From an uncultured Latescibacterota bacterium (lineage in GTDB: Bacteria > Latescibacterota > UBA2968), in the NCBI GenBank assembly GCA_951812755.1, contig OX638329.1, forward strand, positions 2,403,339-2,467,338: a stretch of 64,000 bases of DNA, written 5' to 3'. The translations under genes were made by a program, and so were the position numbers. Positions 61,113 through 64,000 of this stretch are shown piece by piece. Numbering within the stretch: position 1 is the first letter of the stretch; every line of letters starts with the position of its first letter. The notes under the pieces are model-generated. The model did not search any database. It saw nothing but the letters and a program-made list of their open reading frames with translations, and had not been told where the DNA came from.

Positions 61113-64000
61113 TCAGGCTCTTTTTGCCACGGCCACAATCCGCTTTGCATATCCCGACATGTCGTCCATGAGCGAATATATGGTGGGCAAAATGACGAGT
61201 GTGAGGATGGTCGAGATCGAGAGGCCAGAAATAATGACCAGACCAATTGGACCCCAACGCCTGGCATTGCCTTCGGCATTGCCGTAAATCATCGGGATAA
61301 CCAGCGGTGTAAGCCCCAGTATGGTCGTGGTTGCGGTCATTAAAATGGGACGCAGGCGATCTTGTCCGCCGCGCAAGATCGCATCTCTTCGATATAATCC
61401 CTGCTTGCGATAGCGATTGATGTGGTCGATTAATACAATGCCGTTGTTGACCACAATGCCAAACAAAATGAGCAATCCATAAGTCGCATTGCTGTCCAGC
61501 GCAATGCCGAATATGTAAAGGCCCAATGCGACGCCTATAAAGGCAAAACTGATGGAAAACATGATTGTAAATGGATGGATGTACGATTCAAATAGCGAAG
61601 CCATGATCAGATAAATGAGCAGGGCGGCAAATATCATGGTGAAATTCGTTTCGCCCTCTTCCGAAGACATATAGCGGAAGCGCCGATCCATCTGCCAGCT
61701 ATATCCTTTGGGCAATGGGATGGCATCCATGCGGTCACGCATTTCATAACCGACCGTTTGGACCTCCGATGCTTCCGTATTTGCAAACACGGTTACGGTT
61801 GACATCCGATCCTGACGTTCAATAGATCGGGGGCCTTTGGTCAATTCAAAATCGGCCAGGCTGGCAAATGAAATCATAGTGCCGCGGTTGTTTTCAAAGG
61901 AGAGGGTCTTGAGTTGATCCAGCGTAGCGCGGTCTTCTTCCCGCAATTGCAGCGCAATGTCGATTTCTCCATCCGGCGTTTTGAATTTGCTGTTTCCACG
62001 AGAACCCAATGCCGTGGCAACAGTTGTGGCTATTTGCTGCGGTGAAAGGCCGTATTGTTGCGCGCGGTCTCTCCTCACCGATACCCTGATTTCTTCTGTG
62101 CCACTTTCCAGGCTGGTTTCCACGTCGTGAATGCCTTCAATATCGTCCATTCGCAGCCGAATATCTTCAGCCAGGATCGCCAGCACTTCGGGGTTTCGTC
62201 CTTTGATTTCTACCCCGACGCCCGTGCCACTGCTGCCACCACGCCTGAAGCCCGCCTTAAAACGCACGCCCGGGATATCTTTGGGCAGCAAAGCACTTAC
62301 CTTTTTTTTCACATCGTCTGTGCTCAACGGGCTTTCTTCGACGGGTTTCAGATACAAATAAATCGTATTGCCGCGTCGGGTACTAAATCGCGTTTTTATC
62401 GCTTCGATATCCAGTTCTTCCTTTTGCGGGATGATAATGGCTTCGATTTGTTTGAAAAGCGCGAGTGCGTCGTCGATATCGTACGTTCGCGGCATTTCCA
62501 CCATATAGCCCACCATGCGGTCGGGTTGATAGCGGTAGCGCTGTACTTCAATTTTGGTAAAGATATAGATGCCGCCAAATAGGATAAATGTAGCGACCAT
62601 AACGGTAGTCCAGCGATAGTGCAAGGTGGTGCTAATTATGCGCGTGTAAACACCTTTGAGACCGAGATGCCGAAACCGGAAATAGAGATAGCCGATTGTG
62701 GCGACGAACGCGCCCAGCGCGATCCACGCGCCTATCGGCATGGTTGAAAGTCCGCCCAAAATCCACAGGGTATTATCTTTGAGCCAGGTAGCCGATTCGA
62801 CAATGCCCTCCTGGTAAATGAGATACGCAGCACCTGAGGCAAATAAAGTGCCCAATCCGATTTTCAAAACGAGATCGACGCGGGTCCCTGCATTTGAAAA
62901 TGCCCGAGAGCAGGCCAGCGGTATGAGTGTTAAAGCCACGCATAGTGCGGCTACCACTGCAATGCATACGGTAATGGCAAAATCGCGCATCCACATTGTA
63001 TTGTACGATCCCGAAATAAAGATGAGGGGTACAAAGACACATATTGTCGTCAGTGCCGCCGCCAGTACAGGTATTCCGATTTCGCGGCTGCCCTCAATCG
63101 CTGCGGTTCGAGTGCCATCGCCTACATCAAAACGCCTGCGATAAATATTTTCCAGAGCCACGACCGCTGGATCGACCAGCATCCCAATGGCGACCATCAG
63201 CCCCATCATCGAGATCATGTTCAGCGTGATAGTCGATCCAAATACTTGTCGCATCAGATACATGATCATGAAAACGCACAAGACGGAAATGGGAATGGCC
63301 GATCCCACAATGAGCGTGCTGCGGAAATTTCGCAAAAACACAAAAATGATGCCAATAGCGAGCATGCCTCCCAAAACGGCGGATTGTCCCAGGCTGGCGA
63401 TGCCCCTTACCACTGCTTCTGATTGATCTCGGCGCAAGTGCAATCGCAATTTGTCCCGCCCAATTTCATCTTGAAGAGCGTCTAACTCTGCCCGGACCAG
63501 GCGGCAGGTTTCTACCAGATTGGCTGTCGAGGTTTTGCGAATTTCCATAGAGACCACATCGCGCCCGTCCATGCGTTCAAAATATCGCTTTTCCGGATAG
63601 TCGTAACTCACCTGTGCCACGTCTTTTATTTCCAGACCATTGGGAAGCGTGAGATCGCGTATTTGATCCACTTCGTCAAATTCGCCTACAGACCGAACGG
63701 CGAGGCGTTTGTCACCTTCGGTGACGTAACCGCCGGAAATATTGATGTTGTTGGAGCGTATCGTTCTGTTGAGGGTGCGGATGTCTAAGCCATGGGCGTG
63801 CATGCGATTTTTATCGACATCAACTCTGAGTATTCTTTCATCGGCTCCTTCCATTTCGACATTGCCCACCCCGGGGATGCGTTGCAAGCGCGGCAATATT
63901 GTGTTTTTATACACTGTGGCGAGTTCAGATTGATCATCGCCCATCCAGATCATATTGTAGTCCAGAATTTCCCAATCTGCCGAATCCCATCTGCGCATCT
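61113..64000 (-). CDS. RND efflux permease (AcrB/HAE1 family), N-terminus outside window
   Basis: At least 962 residues of an RND inner-membrane pump, running off the window at its N-terminal side; about 100-150 residues are missing. Visible are the pore region (VGNVEMEGADERILRVDVD), TM4 GLMVAIGMLVDPAVVALENI, and the late FGIVVNNGIVLIDHINR. The usual Asp-Asp of TM4 is Asp-Pro here, leaving one acidic residue for proton relay. An unusually long insert with additional helices lies between TM6 and TM7 (about 375-480). Exports drugs, lipids or metabolites with an MFP and an outer-membrane channel, neither in view. Confidence 0.92.
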   Translation of the reverse strand, partial: MRRWDSADWEILDYNMIWMGDDQSELATVYKNTILPRLQRIPGVGNVEMEGADERILRVDVDKNRMHAHGLDIRTLNRTIRSNNINISGGYVTEGDKRLAVRSVGEFDEVDQIRDLTLPNGLEIKDVAQVSYDYPEKRYFERMDGRDVVSMEIRKTSTANLVETCRLVRAELDALQDEIGRDKLRLHLRRDQSEAVVRGIASLGQSAVLGGMLAIGIIFVFLRNFRSTLIVGSAIPISVLCVFMIMYLMRQVFGSTITLNMISMMGLMVAIGMLVDPAVVALENIYRRRFDVGDGTRTAAIEGSREIGIPVLAAALTTICVFVPLIFISGSYNTMWMRDFAITVCIAVVAALCVALTLIPLACSRAFSNAGTRVDLVLKIGLGTLFASGAAYLIYQEGIVESATWLKDNTLWILGGLSTMPIGAWIALGAFVATIGYLYFRFRHLGLKGVYTRIISTTLHYRWTTVMVATFILFGGIYIFTKIEVQRYRYQPDRMVGYMVEMPRTYDIDDALALFKQIEAIIIPQKEELDIEAIKTRFSTRRGNTIYLYLKPVEESPLSTDDVKKKVSALLPKDIPGVRFKAGFRRGGSSGTGVGVEIKGRNPEVLAILAEDIRLRMDDIEGIHDVETSLESGTEEIRVSVRRDRAQQYGLSPQQIATTVATALGSRGNSKFKTPDGEIDIALQLREEDRATLDQLKTLSFENNRGTMISFASLADFELTKGPRSIERQDRMSTVTVFANTEASEVQTVGYEMRDRMDAIPLPKGYSWQMDRRFRYMSSEEGETNFTMIFAALLIYLIMASLFESYIHPFTIMFSISFAFIGVALGLYIFGIALDSNATYGLLILFGIVVNNGIVLIDHINRYRKQGLYRRDAILRGGQDRLRPILMTATTTILGLTPLVIPMIYGNAEGNARRWGPIGLVIISGLSISTILTLVILPTIYSLMDDMSGYAKRIVAVAKRA

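Overview
The window is a gene-dense stretch of about 64 kb, roughly 50% GC, from a bacterial chromosome. It holds about 53 protein genes, one tRNA and a tmRNA, and I see no transposase, integrase, phage or CRISPR array. Signs of a Gram-negative cell envelope are an RND efflux pump, a TonB-type transducer, two PpiC/SurA-type chaperones and several lipoproteins. Catabolic accessory genes include four phytanoyl-CoA-dioxygenase-like proteins, two sulfatases, SMP-30, creatininase, Gfo/Idh/MocA and mannonate-dehydratase-like proteins. Together with a long plant-like ketol-acid reductoisomerase they resemble uncultivated FCB-related lineages such as Latescibacterota or Poribacteria. That placement is inference from gene content only.

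Layout. 1-9.6 kb: a cut-off sodium symporter with its small DUF3311 partner, SMP-30, TonB, a small aspartic-protease pair, an MDR reductase and PhyH gene pair, then an overlapping M50-like/creatininase/MFS unit and an aldo/keto reductase. 9.6-15.1 kb: a Tat-type sulfatase, a DUF433/DUF5615 module whose toxin is frameshifted, a second MDR reductase, a UxuA-like protein and an EF-hand esterase. 15.1-20.5 kb: a lipoprotein, a 973-residue phosphoesterase-like/tetraheme/thioredoxin fusion, LepB and a Gfo/Idh/MocA oxidoreductase. 20.6-24.6 kb: a tandem duplication (period 2041 bp) of a two-domain PhyH gene. 24.6-30.9 kb: HigBA, a second sulfatase, a glycosidase-like propeller, a beta-helix lipoprotein, DUF2442, a divergent PRPP synthetase and a second HigBA.

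31-37 kb: a forward run of queC, a class III aminotransferase, a NodB deacetylase, a DUF262 restriction-type gene, PhyH and hemJ. The DUF262 gene has split a tightly coupled NodB-PhyH pair and left a copy of the NodB 3' end behind it. 37-39 kb: a GC-rich block (P-loop ATPase and esterase) abutting the 3' end of tmRNA. 39.4-52.8 kb: a mostly housekeeping reverse-strand region with UDP-sugar genes, argF, nrnA, an ftsE-ftsX-EnvC-like cluster, a methyltransferase, an S4 protein, surA, a PpiC lipoprotein, mfd and tRNA-Asp. 53-64 kb: a giant duplicated CPBP-type membrane protein, a class V aminotransferase, an SNF2/SWIM helicase, ilvC and a cut-off RND pump.

The points most worth following up are: the cell-division cluster, where FtsE has lost its Walker A, Q-loop and signature residues and its EnvC-like partner has no LytM domain; the DUF262 insertion with a regenerated NodB gene end; the 973-residue fusion with a C9 homopolymer; the 1132-residue duplicated CPBP protein; and two independent HigBA loci whose promoters place the start codon at the predicted transcription start.
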